A stretch of DNA of 55,536 nt. Origin: RI-43 sp033764725 (GTDB lineage: Bacteria > Pseudomonadota > Alphaproteobacteria > Caulobacterales > Aquidulcibacteraceae). Within the stretch, counting starts at the first letter, position 1. Every line of letters begins with the position of its first letter. Below the pieces are notes generated by a model that had not been told where the DNA came from, searched no databases, and saw only the letters and a list, made by a program, of their open reading frames with translations. This document shows, one piece after another, positions 1 to 8,118 of this stretch. The position numbers were made by a program, and so were the translations under genes. The stretch covers positions 1 to 55,536 of the forward strand of contig JANRIR010000015.1 in NCBI GenBank assembly GCA_033764725.1, given 5' to 3'.

Positions 1-384
1 GGTGGGTATCGCGGCGGCGGCGGCGGCGGTTATGGCGGCGATCGGGGCGGCGGCGGCTTCCGGCCCCGCGGCGATGGCGGCGGCTATGGCGGCGGCGACC
101 GCGGCGGCTTCCGGCCCCGCGGCGAAGGGTTTGGCGGCGGCGATCGGCCCCCGCGCGCGCCGCTCGGCGATCCGCAGGACGGCACGGTCAAGTTCTTCAA
201 TGCGGCGCGGGGCTTCGGCTTCATTACGCCGGACGGCGGCGGCGCGGACGTGTTCGTCCATGTCAGCGCCGTGGAGCGCGCGGGGCTTCCGCCGCTCAAT
301 GAAGGCCAGCGGGTGAACTTCCAGACACTGCCCGATTCCAAGGGCAAGGGCCCGAAAGCGGTGAACCTGAAACTCGCCGAATAG
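1..384 (+). CDS. Gly/Arg-rich cold-shock-domain protein (5' partial)
   Basis: The gene enters from before base 1 and reads in the frame starting at base 1, ending with TAG at 382-384. The first ~55 visible residues are Gly/Arg-rich, with RGGG, GGYGGG and two FRPRG repeats, as in RNA-binding RGG tails. They are followed by a cold-shock domain beginning GTVKFFNAARGFGFI and continuing DVFVHVSAVERAGL. The RNP1-like (GFGFI) and RNP2-like (VFVHVSA) strands are both present. The likely role is single-stranded RNA/DNA binding, as an RNA chaperone. The unusual point is the low-complexity Gly/Arg segment placed in front of the cold-shock domain. The start and full length lie outside the window. The GC-rich Gly repeats create a long Ala-rich open frame in another register, which is not real. 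Confidence 0.85.
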   Translation, partial: GGYRGGGGGGYGGDRGGGGFRPRGDGGGYGGGDRGGFRPRGEGFGGGDRPPRAPLGDPQDGTVKFFNAARGFGFITPDGGGADVFVHVSAVERAGLPPLNEGQRVNFQTLPDSKGKGPKAVNLKLAE

Positions 385-400
385 GCGTTGCGGCGACCAC

Positions 401-570
401 GTGGAGCGCGGACGACCTCGTCCGCGCTACCACACGCGAACAAGCATGGGCTAGCGCGCCCATGCTCAACGCTCTTCACAAATGATGTGCATCACTATGG
501 GGCGCGGACGACCTCTTCCGCGCTGGCGCCACGCGAAAAGCCTGGGCGAGGTCGCCCATGCTCCTTGGAC
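401..570. repeat. Two-copy stem-loop repeat
   Basis: Two related units of about 65-70 bases follow the cold-shock gene, at about 403-467 and 500-562. Each has a first hairpin with GCGCGGA / TCCGCGC arms around a GACCTC-like loop; in copy 1 the arms are 405-413 and 420-428, a perfect 9 bp. Each has a second hairpin ending GCCCATGCTC; in copy 1 this is CATGGGC...GCCCATG at 445-464. CACGCGAA lies between the hairpins in both copies. It looks like a dispersed palindromic intergenic element. Neither copy has a T-run typical of an intrinsic terminator. Confidence 0.6.
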
Positions 571-574
571 ATGG

Positions 575-1030
575 CTAGCGGCGGAACACGCGCGCGCCGA
601 CATAGCAGGGCTCGCTCTCGCACGCGGCGAGCCACAACCGCGCATAGACCACGCCGTCGGCTTGCGGCGTGATCTGCACATAGGGCGTGTCGTTGGTGGC
701 GATGTCGCGACCGACGAAACCGCCGCCGACATCGTACACTTCAAGATCGACGTCCGAGCAATCGTTGTCGCACACGGCAAACACCCGATAAGTCACGCCG
801 CGCTGCAGCGTCACCGGCCAGATCGCGCCGCCCTCCAGACGCATCGGCGCGATGAAATCTTGAATGGCTCCGTCGCGGCGAAAGCCTTCCGACGTGTGCT
901 TGCCGGCCTGGGTGTCGAGATAGCCGCGCACCTGCGTTTGGTAGTCGGCGCTGCGCTGGCCGGATTGGGCGTGCGCCGCGCCGGCGGCGAGAACGACCGC
1001 CAAAGCGGCGGCGAATGCTGCATGCTTCAT
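575..1030 (-). CDS. Secreted single-domain PPC-like protein (CD-x-DCSD family)
   Basis: This 151-residue protein has a clear Sec signal peptide (MKHAAFAAALAVVLAAG, then AAHAQ). The chosen ATG has an AGGGTGG ribosome-binding site just upstream. The mature part contains one copy of a domain with the pattern VCDNDCSDVDLEVYD, then FVGRD, YVQITP, WLAACESEPCYVGAR. The neighbouring gene at 1065-1931 has two further copies of the same domain. The layout of beta-strands with conserved acidic residues and two cysteine pairs resembles bacterial pre-peptidase C-terminal (PPC) jelly-roll domains, possibly binding calcium; that is inference. It lies 34 bases downstream of its larger paralogue in the same direction and is probably co-transcribed. 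No catalytic motif was seen; the function is unknown. Confidence 0.7.
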   Translation of the reverse strand: MKHAAFAAALAVVLAAGAAHAQSGQRSADYQTQVRGYLDTQAGKHTSEGFRRDGAIQDFIAPMRLEGGAIWPVTLQRGVTYRVFAVCDNDCSDVDLEVYDVGGGFVGRDIATNDTPYVQITPQADGVVYARLWLAACESEPCYVGARVFRR

Positions 1031-1064
1031 GGAATCCACCCTCGGCTCGGCGTCGACCGCCGCA

Positions 1065-1931
1065 TTATTGGGCCGCTTCAAATGTGCGCACGCCGACAAA
1101 GCACGGCTCGACCGAGCACGTCACAAGCCAGACGCGCGCGGTATAGGCGCCGGCCTGCGTCGCGGTGAATTCGACGAACGGATTGTTGTCGAACGCGAAG
1201 TCGGAGGCGACCTGCTGGCCTGCGGGATCGAGAATTTCGATGTCGATGTCGCTGCAATCCTGGTCGCATGCGGCCTGCACGCGATAGCGCCGACCGGCCT
1301 GCGCCGCGAGCGTCTCGCGATGGCCGTCGCCTTCCAGGCGCACCGCGGCGAGACGATCCGCCGATTGCGTGAAGCCTGCGCTGGTGTGGCGCGCCGACGA
1401 GCGGTCGAGGATGGCGCGCACATGGGCGGCGTAGGGCGGGCCGTCTTCCGGCATGTCGGCGACGGCGATGCGCTGGATCACATTGCCGCCGGACATCACC
1501 CGCGCCCCGACATAACAGGGCTCTTGCGAACACGAGGCCAGCCAGATGCGCACATAGCCGCGGCCGCTGCTTTCAGGCGTGATCTGTACGAACGGCGTGT
1601 CGTCGGAGGCGACGTCGGTGTCGACCAGCAGGCCGTCGGCGTCATAGAGCTCCATATCGACGTCGGAGCAATCGTCGTCACAGGCCCCGAAAATCACGTA
1701 ATTCACACCACGGCGCAGCTGCACCGGCCAGATCTTGGCGGAGCCGTTCGTCAGCGCGACGACCATTTCCGCGCCGCGCACAGCGCGGTGGCCTTCTGCG
1801 GCATGGCGCGGTTCGACGGCGTCGAGATAGGTGCGCACCTGCTGGTCGTAATCGACGTCCTGCGCGGCGGCGGCGCCGACGCCCAGGGCAAGACCCAGCA
1901 TCGTCGCGACGGCCAAGCTTTTGATGCTCAT
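1065..1931 (-). CDS. Secreted two-domain PPC-like protein (CD-x-DCSD family)
   Basis: This 288-residue protein has a signal peptide (MSIKSLAVATMLGLALGVGAAAAQ) and a strong GGAGGGAG ribosome-binding site before the ATG. It holds two copies of the domain found in the smaller neighbour. In copy 1 the core is ACDDDCSDVDMELYD, then PFVQITP and WLASCSQEPCYVGAR. In copy 2 it is ACDQDCSDIDIEILD, then PFVEFTA and WLVTCSVEPCFVGVR. Each copy starts with a stretch like 'VRTYLD...RH.AEGH' (or 'VRAILDRSSARHTSAGF') and ends in the EPC[YF]VG.R block. The cysteines are in conserved places and probably form disulfides in the periplasm or outside the cell. The fold is likely a PPC-type beta sandwich (inference). 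It is divergent from lptC, with about 100 bases between the starts. Confidence 0.7.
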   Translation of the reverse strand: MSIKSLAVATMLGLALGVGAAAAQDVDYDQQVRTYLDAVEPRHAAEGHRAVRGAEMVVALTNGSAKIWPVQLRRGVNYVIFGACDDDCSDVDMELYDADGLLVDTDVASDDTPFVQITPESSGRGYVRIWLASCSQEPCYVGARVMSGGNVIQRIAVADMPEDGPPYAAHVRAILDRSSARHTSAGFTQSADRLAAVRLEGDGHRETLAAQAGRRYRVQAACDQDCSDIDIEILDPAGQQVASDFAFDNNPFVEFTATQAGAYTARVWLVTCSVEPCFVGVRTFEAAQ

Positions 1932-2032
1932 CGTCCTACTCCCTCCGCTTGCGCGACAGGCCTACGCGCCAGCGGCGCCCGGATCAAGGGCGCGCCTTGC
2001 GGGCGCCGCGATCCCCGCTTACCACCCGCGCC

Positions 2033-2686
2033 ATGGCCGTCGCCTACGCCTCCGATGACGAAGACTCGATCTGGACCCCGCGTCGGCAGGTGTCGCTGGA
2101 GCGCGCGCGCCGGCGCTCGCGGCTGGTGCTGCATCTGCGCCGGCTGTTCGTGGCGCTGGCGGGCGCAGCAGCGGCCTCGGTGTTCGCGTTCATGGCCGTG
2201 TTCACCGCGCAGGGCGGCTTTTCCGGCGGGGCCAATCTCAACGGCGCAGAGCCGCTGACGATGCTCAATCCGCGCTTCACCGGCCGCGAGGAAAGCGGCG
2301 GCGCCTATCGTCTCACGGCCGAGATGGCGATCCGCGAGGCGGTGGGCGATCGGCTCCTGCGCTTGAGCGGGCCGCTCTATCAGACGCAGGAAGGCGCCTC
2401 GCTCATCGCGCCCAAGGGCGAATATGACGAGGCCGCCGCCGCGGTGCGCCTCACTGAGGGCGTCACGCTTGTCGACCGCCAGGGCAACCGCTTCGTCACA
2501 CCCTCGGTCGTGGTGAACCTGCGCACGGGCATCGTCGCCGGCATCGACGGCGTGACCGGCACGGGGCCCCTTGGCGCGGTGCGCGCCGGGTCCTATGAAT
2601 TGCGCCGAAGCGACGGGGCCTTGGTGCTGCGCGGCGGCGTCACGGGGATGTTGCCGGAGCGCTCTGCCGCGCCGGCGCAGAATTGA
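2033..2686 (+). CDS. lptC: LPS export ABC transporter periplasmic protein LptC
   Basis: This 217-residue protein has one N-terminal membrane anchor at about residues 40-60 (FVALAGAAAASVFAFMAVF), followed by a periplasmic beta-rich LptC domain. Features typical of the family include the LNPRFTG segment, PLYQT, APKGEYDEAAAAVRLTEGVTL and GVTGTGPLGAVRAGSYEL. LptC hands LPS from the inner-membrane LptBFG complex to LptA. The ATG at 2033 was chosen because it starts just before the acidic/basic cytosolic tail; no strong ribosome-binding site is visible. It heads the lptC-lptA-lptB-rpoN cluster, which is the standard order in alphaproteobacteria. Identification rests on the domain pattern plus this context. 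Confidence 0.88.
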   Translation: MAVAYASDDEDSIWTPRRQVSLERARRRSRLVLHLRRLFVALAGAAAASVFAFMAVFTAQGGFSGGANLNGAEPLTMLNPRFTGREESGGAYRLTAEMAIREAVGDRLLRLSGPLYQTQEGASLIAPKGEYDEAAAAVRLTEGVTLVDRQGNRFVTPSVVVNLRTGIVAGIDGVTGTGPLGAVRAGSYELRRSDGALVLRGGVTGMLPERSAAPAQN

Positions 2687-2698
2687 CGGCGGAGCGAC

Positions 2699-3217
2699 AT
2701 GCCCAAGCTCATCCTCCCAGCCCTTATCGCCGCCGCCCTCTGCGCCTTCGCCGCGCCCGCGCACGCGCAATTGAGCGCGCAGGGCGGCCCCATCTCCTAC
2801 GCCGCCGACACGCTGGAATATTTCGAGAGCGAGCGCCGCCTGGTGCTCACCGGCAATGTCGAGATCGTCCAGAACGACGCCAATCTGCGCGCCGACCGGG
2901 TGACGCTGTTCTTCGCGGCAGGCCAAGGCCAGGCGCAGCCGGGCGGCATGGCCGCAGGCGACATCAGCCGGATGATCGCCGACGGCGACGTCTATTTCGT
3001 GCGTCCCGAACAGCAGGCGCGCGGCAACAACGCCGTCTACGAGACGGCGAACGAAACCGTGACCTTCACCGGCAACGTCGTGGTCGCCAGCCCCGAGAAC
3101 GTGATCCGCGGCGAAACCCTGGTGCTGCAATTGGGGGCCGGACGCACGACGCTGTCGCCGGGCGGCGGCCGTCGGGTGCAAGGCGTGTTCCGACCGCGCG
3201 AGCAGGGCGGCCGGTAA
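2699..3217 (+). CDS. lptA: LPS transport periplasmic protein LptA (OstA-like)
   Basis: This 172-residue protein has a signal peptide (MPKLILPALIAAALCAFAAPAHAQ). The mature part is a single OstA/LptA beta-jellyroll. Family marks are ISYAADTLEYFESERRLVLTGNVEIVQ near the start, LRADRVTLFF, then IADGDVYFVRPEQQARGNNAVYETANETVTFTGNVVV. LptA forms the periplasmic bridge that carries LPS from LptC to LptD. A GGAG motif precedes the ATG at short spacing. It starts 12 bases after the lptC stop, so the two genes are almost certainly one transcript with lptB and rpoN. Confidence 0.9.
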   Translation: MPKLILPALIAAALCAFAAPAHAQLSAQGGPISYAADTLEYFESERRLVLTGNVEIVQNDANLRADRVTLFFAAGQGQAQPGGMAAGDISRMIADGDVYFVRPEQQARGNNAVYETANETVTFTGNVVVASPENVIRGETLVLQLGAGRTTLSPGGGRRVQGVFRPREQGGR

Positions 3218-3260
3218 ACGCACATTAAGTTCATGAATTCTTAGACTTGGTCGTTGATCT

Positions 3261-4034
3261 ATGAGCCCCGAGGGCGGAATCAGCCATTCGATCGACGCCG
3301 CGCAGGTCGCCGCCGCCGAAGGCCTTTCGGCGGCGCGGATCGGCAAAGCGTATCGCAAGCGGCAAGTCGTCAAGGATGTGTCCTTGACGCTGAAGCGCGG
3401 CGAGATCGTCGGACTGCTGGGCCCCAATGGAGCAGGCAAAACCACCTGCTTTTATATGATCACGGGGCTCATTCGCGTGGATCACGGCCAAATCAGTCTG
3501 GACGGCCAGGACGTCACTGGTTTGCCGATGTATCAGCGCGCGCGCCTTGGCGTCGGCTATCTCCCGCAGGAGCCGTCGATCTTTCGTGGTCTAACCGTCG
3601 AGCAGAATGTCGCCGCGGTCGTGGAGCTTGTCGAACGCAATCGCGACAAGCGCCAGGAGGCGGTCGACGGCTTGCTGGCGGAGCTGCATATCGAGCATCT
3701 GCGCGATGCGCCCGCGGCCGCCTTGTCCGGCGGCGAGCGGCGTCGCGTCGAGATCGCCCGCGCGCTCGCCACCCGGCCTTCCTACATGCTGCTGGATGAA
3801 CCTTTCGCCGGCATCGATCCCATCGCCATCAGCGACATCCGCGATCTTGTTCTGTTTCTGAAGAACCGCGGCATCGGCATCCTGATCACCGATCACAACG
3901 TGCGCGAGACGCTCGAGATCGTGGATCGGGCGTCGATCATCTATGATGGAGAGGTTCTGTTCGAGGGCACGCCCGAACAGATTCTCGCGAACGAAGCCGT
4001 CCGCAAGGTTTATCTCGGCGACACGTTCAACTGA
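3261..4034 (+). CDS. lptB: LPS export ABC transporter ATP-binding protein LptB
   Basis: This 257-residue ABC ATPase has Walker A GPNGAGKTT, Q-loop LPQEPSIFRGLTVEQN, signature LSGGERRRVEIARAL, Walker B LLDEPFAGIDP, and H-loop ITDHNVRETL. The LPQEPSIF segment and the short ~240-residue core are typical of LptB rather than of other ABC subunits. It powers LPS extraction with LptF/LptG, which are not in this window. An N-terminal extension of about 18 residues precedes the usual start of the domain, so the true start could be slightly downstream of 3261; no good ribosome-binding site decides this. It follows lptA by 43 bases. Confidence 0.95.
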   Translation: MSPEGGISHSIDAAQVAAAEGLSAARIGKAYRKRQVVKDVSLTLKRGEIVGLLGPNGAGKTTCFYMITGLIRVDHGQISLDGQDVTGLPMYQRARLGVGYLPQEPSIFRGLTVEQNVAAVVELVERNRDKRQEAVDGLLAELHIEHLRDAPAAALSGGERRRVEIARALATRPSYMLLDEPFAGIDPIAISDIRDLVLFLKNRGIGILITDHNVRETLEIVDRASIIYDGEVLFEGTPEQILANEAVRKVYLGDTFN

Positions 4035-4049
4035 CCGGGGGCGGCCGCC

Positions 4050-5504
4050 ATGGCGCTATCCCCGCGTTTGGAGCTGCGCCAGGGCCAAGCCCTGGTGATG
4101 ACGCCGCAATTGCAGCAGGCGATCAAGCTTCTGCAATTGTCCAATCTCGAACTCGCCGACTTCATCGAAGCCGAGCTTGAGCGCAATCCGCTGCTCGAAC
4201 GCGTCGAGCCGGAGGCCGAGCCGCGCGACGACGCCGCCGCGCTTGAAGCGGCGAATGAAAATTTCGGCGCCGATCTCGATGTCGACGCCGAGGCCCTGCA
4301 CCCGGATTTGTCGTCGTCCGATCTCGCCGATGCGGGCGCGGCCCCGCTCACCGATTGGTCGAAGGCGAATTCGGGGAAAAGCTTCGACGATCTCCCGGAA
4401 TTGCAGGACACGCTCGCCGCGGACAAGACGCTCGCCGAGCATCTCGACGATCAATTGACCGCCGCCGGCGTGACGCCCGTGGAGCGCATGATCGGCGCAG
4501 CCCTGATCGATCAGGTCGACGATTGGGGCTATTTCCGCGGCCGCGTCGATGAGACGGCGCGTCAATTGGGCTGCGCGGAAGCCGATGTCGCGCGCATTCT
4601 GGCGCTGATGCAGGGCTTCGAACCGACCGGCGTCATGGCGCGCGATCTCGCTGAATGCCTCGCCCTGCAACTCAAGGAGCGCGACCGGCTCGATCCCGCG
4701 ATGCAGGCGCTGCTCGCCAATCTCGACGCGCTCGGCAAGGCGCAGTTCGAGCGGCTGCAGCACGTGTGCGGCGTCGATCGCGACGACCTCGACGACATGA
4801 TCGCCGAGATCCGCGCGCTGACGCCGAAGCCCGGCGCCGGTTTCGGCGCGGGCCCGGCGCAGACCGTGATCCCCGACGTCTATGTGAAGCCGGCGCCCGA
4901 CGGCGGCTGGGTGGTCGAGCTGAACACCGAAACCATGCCGCGCGTGCTGATGAACCAGCGCTATTATGCGCGCGTTTCGAAAGGCGCGAAGCGCGAAGAG
5001 GACAAGGTGTTCCTCACCGAGTGCGCCGCAAACGCAAACTGGCTGGTGAAGAGCCTCGATCAGCGCGCGCGCACGATTTTGAAAGTGGCGCGCGAAATCG
5101 TGCGCCAGCAGGACGCGTTCTTCGCCCATGGCGTGGCGCATCTGCGCCCCCTGAACCTGAAAACCATCGCCAGCGCGATCGAGATGCACGAAAGCACCGT
5201 GAGCCGCGTGACCTCGAGCAAATACATGGCGACGCCGCGCGGCGTGTTTGAACTGAAATATTTCTTCACCGCCTCGATCCAATCGGCGGACGGCGGCGAA
5301 GCGCACTCGGCCGAGGCCGTGCGCTATCGCATCAAGCAGATGATCGAGCAGGAAGCGCCCGACGACATCCTCTCCGATGATCGCATCGTGGAGATTCTGC
5401 GCGGTTGCGGCATCGATATCGCGCGCCGCACGGTGGCGAAGTATCGCGAAAGCCTGCGCCTGCCCTCACGCGTCGAACGCAAGCGGCGTCTGTCGCGCAT
5501 CTAA
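4050..5504 (+). CDS. rpoN: RNA polymerase sigma-54 factor RpoN
   Basis: This 484-residue protein has the three sigma-54 regions. Region I, at the N terminus, is glutamine- and leucine-rich (LELRQGQALVMTPQLQQAIKLLQ). Region II is acidic, with several Asp/Glu clusters around residues 50-120. Region III includes the core-binding and DNA-binding parts and ends in the RpoN box ARRTVAKYRE at about residues 456-465. It directs transcription of enhancer-dependent promoters. The ATG has GGGGGC in front and lies 15 bases after the lptB stop, giving the alphaproteobacterial lptB-rpoN pair. The usual downstream neighbours hpf and ptsN are missing; a palindromic repeat and divL follow instead. Confidence 0.97.
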   Translation: MALSPRLELRQGQALVMTPQLQQAIKLLQLSNLELADFIEAELERNPLLERVEPEAEPRDDAAALEAANENFGADLDVDAEALHPDLSSSDLADAGAAPLTDWSKANSGKSFDDLPELQDTLAADKTLAEHLDDQLTAAGVTPVERMIGAALIDQVDDWGYFRGRVDETARQLGCAEADVARILALMQGFEPTGVMARDLAECLALQLKERDRLDPAMQALLANLDALGKAQFERLQHVCGVDRDDLDDMIAEIRALTPKPGAGFGAGPAQTVIPDVYVKPAPDGGWVVELNTETMPRVLMNQRYYARVSKGAKREEDKVFLTECAANANWLVKSLDQRARTILKVAREIVRQQDAFFAHGVAHLRPLNLKTIASAIEMHESTVSRVTSSKYMATPRGVFELKYFFTASIQSADGGEAHSAEAVRYRIKQMIEQEAPDDILSDDRIVEILRGCGIDIARRTVAKYRESLRLPSRVERKRRLSRI

Positions 5505-5512
5505 ACGCGCTT

Positions 5513-5642
5513 CCTTCTCCCCTTGTGGGAGAAGGTGTCAGCGAAGTTGACGGATGAGGGGTGTCAGCGCCAACATTTCCATTGTTTCGCAAGCACCCCT
5601 CATCCGGCGCTTCGCGCCACCTTCTCCCACAAGGGGAGAAGG
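5513..5642. repeat. Intergenic palindromic repeat, copy 1
   Basis: Perfect 23-base terminal inverted repeats (5513-5535 and 5620-5642) each contain a smaller hairpin, CTTCTCCC...GGGAGAAG. Inside them lie a second inverted pair, GATGAGGGGTG and its complement CACCCCTCATC. The element sits between the convergent ends of rpoN and divL and could act as a two-way transcription end or mRNA-stabilising structure. Two other copies lie at 18881-19017 and 22279-22415. This copy shares their ends but has a different centre. Confidence 0.85.
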
Positions 5643-5650
5643 GGCGTTGC

Positions 5651-8107
5651 TCACGCCGCGCGGATGCGCAGCTCCAGGGGCGGCAGCGGCTTGGGCGGCG
5701 GCGGCGGGCCGGCCTTCGGCGTCAGCGGGAAATGGCACGCGACCGTCGTGCCTGCGCCGGGCTCGCTTTGCAGCGCCACCCAGCCGCCATGCATCTCCAC
5801 GAACGATCGCACCAGCGCCAGCCCGAGCCCTGCGCCGCGGCGATCGCCGCTGGAGAAGGAATCGAACGCCTGCGCCTGCGCATCGAAGGGAATGCCGCGC
5901 CCGGTGTCGCTGACCGCGATCTTCACCATTGCATCCATGCGCTGCGCGCTGAGCGTGATGACGTCGCCCTTCTCGGTGGCGCGATAGGCGTTCGACAAAA
6001 GGTGGAACAGGATCTGGCGAATGCGCTTCTCATCGCCATTGAAGACGCCGATCGCGGGATCGACCTGCACGTCCACCTGCACTTCCATGTCGCGCGCCTT
6101 TGAGGCTGCGAGTTGAATACTGTCCTCAAACGCCGTCTTGAGATCGATCGCGCCGACATCGAGCGTGAGATTGCCGGCCTCGACAGAAGCAAGATCGAGA
6201 ATGTTCTCGATCAGCTTGGTGAGCGTGTCGGACGCCTCCAGGATCGCGGTGACCTGATCGGTCTGGCGGTCATTGAGCGGGCCGAAATAGCGCAGCGCCA
6301 GCATCTCCGCGTTGCCGTGAATCGCCTGCAGCGGATTGCGCAATTGATACGACACGTTCTGGACGAATTCCGTCTTGAGCCTGTCGGCCGCCTCGAGCGC
6401 GTCGGCGCGGTCATGCAGCGCATTCTGCACGCGCTGGCTGTCGGTGACGTCAAGGAACGCCACCAGCGTGGCGCCATCCGGCAACGGGCGCGTCAGAAAG
6501 TCGAGCACGCTGTCGTCGGAGCGGCGCATGGAGGAGCGAAACTCCTGCCGCGCCTCCGGCGAGGGATCGGTGATGCGCGCGCGAATCTGCGCCCAGACCT
6601 TGCGATCATGAAACAGCGGTTCGCACAGATCGACGACCTGATCGTAAGACAGGTCAAGCTCGAGCTGGCCGGAATCGAGCTGCCAGAGCGATGCGAACGC
6701 CGCGTTTGACAGCTTCAGGCGCCCATCGAGCCCGAACACCGCCACCGCCTCGTGCAGCCGGTCCAGCGCCGCCTTCTGCACGCCGAGCAGCGCGTTGTAC
6801 TGGCTCTTGAGCGTCAATTCGTTGGTGATATCTGAAAACACCATGAGCAACCCGCCGAGCGGGTGGCGCTGCCGCGCGATGCGCAGCGTGCGCCCGTCGG
6901 GCAGAACCCACAGCGCCTCGGGAAGCTCGGCCACTTCCTGATAGAGCGCCAGTTCGCCCGCACGCCACTCGGGATAGTTCGAATGGGCGGGAACTTTTCG
7001 CTTTTGCTTCAGGAGGTCGAGCCAGGCCGCGTGCGTGGGCCGTTCGGCGAGAAAAGCGTGATCGAGCCCCCACAAGTCGGCGAAGGCGCGATTGTGAAAA
7101 ACGAGCCGCCGTTCGGCGTCGAACACCGCCACGCCCTCGGCAAGCGAGTTCAAGGTTTCGTCGTGCGCCTTGGATTGGCGGGCCAGCGCGTCGCGAAAAT
7201 CCTCGGCGTCGGTGACGTCGAACGCCATGCCCGACGCGCCGCCGCCGACCGGCGCCATGTGGATGCGGAACACGCGGCGCGCGCCGCGGATCGCCAAGGG
7301 ATGGGTTTCATCGAGCGCAGCGCCGGAATCGATGGCGCGGCGCGCCATGTCCGACACCACCTGATCGAGCGTGAGATTGCGTGCGATCGCCTGCTCCAGC
7401 GAGCGCGCCTCGATCGCTTCGAGATAATGGCCGTTGGCCCATTCGAGCTTCAGCCCGCCCGACACGCGCCAGGCCATGAACGGCGCCTGCGCCAGCACTT
7501 CGAGAAACGCCGTGGGATCGCGCGCGATCACTTGACGCGCCTCGTCAAGACGACCGCGCGCGCTGCTCTCCTCCACGCCGCGGACGCTGGCGTCGAGCAC
7601 CCACACGACCGCGCGCGCCCCTGCCGTGCGCCCGTCGATTTCGATGAATACGCCGGTTGGCGTCGAGATCGTCATCGAGAACGGCGCGCCCTCCCGGCGC
7701 AGCCGCGCCAGCGCCGGCGCAAGGCGCGTAACGCCGCCGGTCGCGTCTTGCGCCTCGAAGCCTGACAGCCCTTGCAGCATGCGGATCGCGGGATCGGAAG
7801 CGACAGAGGAATCCGCGAAACGCAACAGGCTGGCGAGCGCCAGCGGCGAGCCATAGATGCGCGGCGCGCCCCAGTCGACGTCGTCGGCCGGCGATTGCTC
7901 CTCCGACCAGATCAGCACCACGCCGGGATGGGCGCCGAACACCGCATCGGCGCGGGCGATCACGTCCTCAAGCTCGCGGATGCGCTCCTTCGAGCGCGCC
8001 ACGACGCCGCGCGCGCCATCGGTGACGCGCATGGCCCACAAAAGCGCCGCGATTCCGATCGCCGCGGCCCCGGCTGCGACCAAAAAGGCTGCAAAATTGC
8101 CGTCCAA
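5651..8107 (-). CDS. divL: DivL-type PAS sensor kinase homologue with tyrosine at the phosphoacceptor position
   Basis: The order is one transmembrane helix (about residues 5-28), a cytoplasmic linker, several PAS-like segments (one around GVAVFDAERRLVFHNRAFADLWGL, another around VAVFGLDGRLKLSNAAFASLWQL), then the DHp and ATPase domains. The H-box reads EFVQNVSYQLRNPLQAI: tyrosine (codon 6347-6349) replaces the histidine, the hallmark of Caulobacter DivL. The ATPase boxes are retained (LLSNAYRATEKGD, VSDTGRGIP, GAGLGLALV). In Caulobacter, DivL controls the CckA-CtrA phosphorelay through DivK. A TTG start at 8107 is preferred because AGGGGG lies five bases before it; an ATG at 8158 has no spaced ribosome-binding site. 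That start gives 818 residues. The C terminus is proline-rich. Confidence 0.88.
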   Translation of the reverse strand: MDGNFAAFLVAAGAAAIGIAALLWAMRVTDGARGVVARSKERIRELEDVIARADAVFGAHPGVVLIWSEEQSPADDVDWGAPRIYGSPLALASLLRFADSSVASDPAIRMLQGLSGFEAQDATGGVTRLAPALARLRREGAPFSMTISTPTGVFIEIDGRTAGARAVVWVLDASVRGVEESSARGRLDEARQVIARDPTAFLEVLAQAPFMAWRVSGGLKLEWANGHYLEAIEARSLEQAIARNLTLDQVVSDMARRAIDSGAALDETHPLAIRGARRVFRIHMAPVGGGASGMAFDVTDAEDFRDALARQSKAHDETLNSLAEGVAVFDAERRLVFHNRAFADLWGLDHAFLAERPTHAAWLDLLKQKRKVPAHSNYPEWRAGELALYQEVAELPEALWVLPDGRTLRIARQRHPLGGLLMVFSDITNELTLKSQYNALLGVQKAALDRLHEAVAVFGLDGRLKLSNAAFASLWQLDSGQLELDLSYDQVVDLCEPLFHDRKVWAQIRARITDPSPEARQEFRSSMRRSDDSVLDFLTRPLPDGATLVAFLDVTDSQRVQNALHDRADALEAADRLKTEFVQNVSYQLRNPLQAIHGNAEMLALRYFGPLNDRQTDQVTAILEASDTLTKLIENILDLASVEAGNLTLDVGAIDLKTAFEDSIQLAASKARDMEVQVDVQVDPAIGVFNGDEKRIRQILFHLLSNAYRATEKGDVITLSAQRMDAMVKIAVSDTGRGIPFDAQAQAFDSFSSGDRRGAGLGLALVRSFVEMHGGWVALQSEPGAGTTVACHFPLTPKAGPPPPPKPLPPLELRIRAA

Positions 8108-8110
8108 ATC

Positions 8111-8118
8111 AGCCCCCT
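8111..8118 (-). promoter_or_regulatory. Ribosome-binding site deciding the divL TTG start
   Basis: AGGGGGCT on the minus strand lies immediately before the TTG codon at 8105-8107. The upstream in-frame ATG at 8158 directly abuts a GGGAGG, leaving no spacer. Confidence 0.5.

Noticed and set aside
2..316. Ala-rich open frame at the left edge
   Set aside because: It is the wrong frame of the Gly-rich cold-shock gene, which reads from base 1 and gives a complete cold-shock domain.
1928..3445. Long 505-residue frame opposite lptC-lptA-lptB
   Set aside because: Arg/His/Ala-rich product with no domain, antisense to three well-recognised genes; an effect of high GC content.
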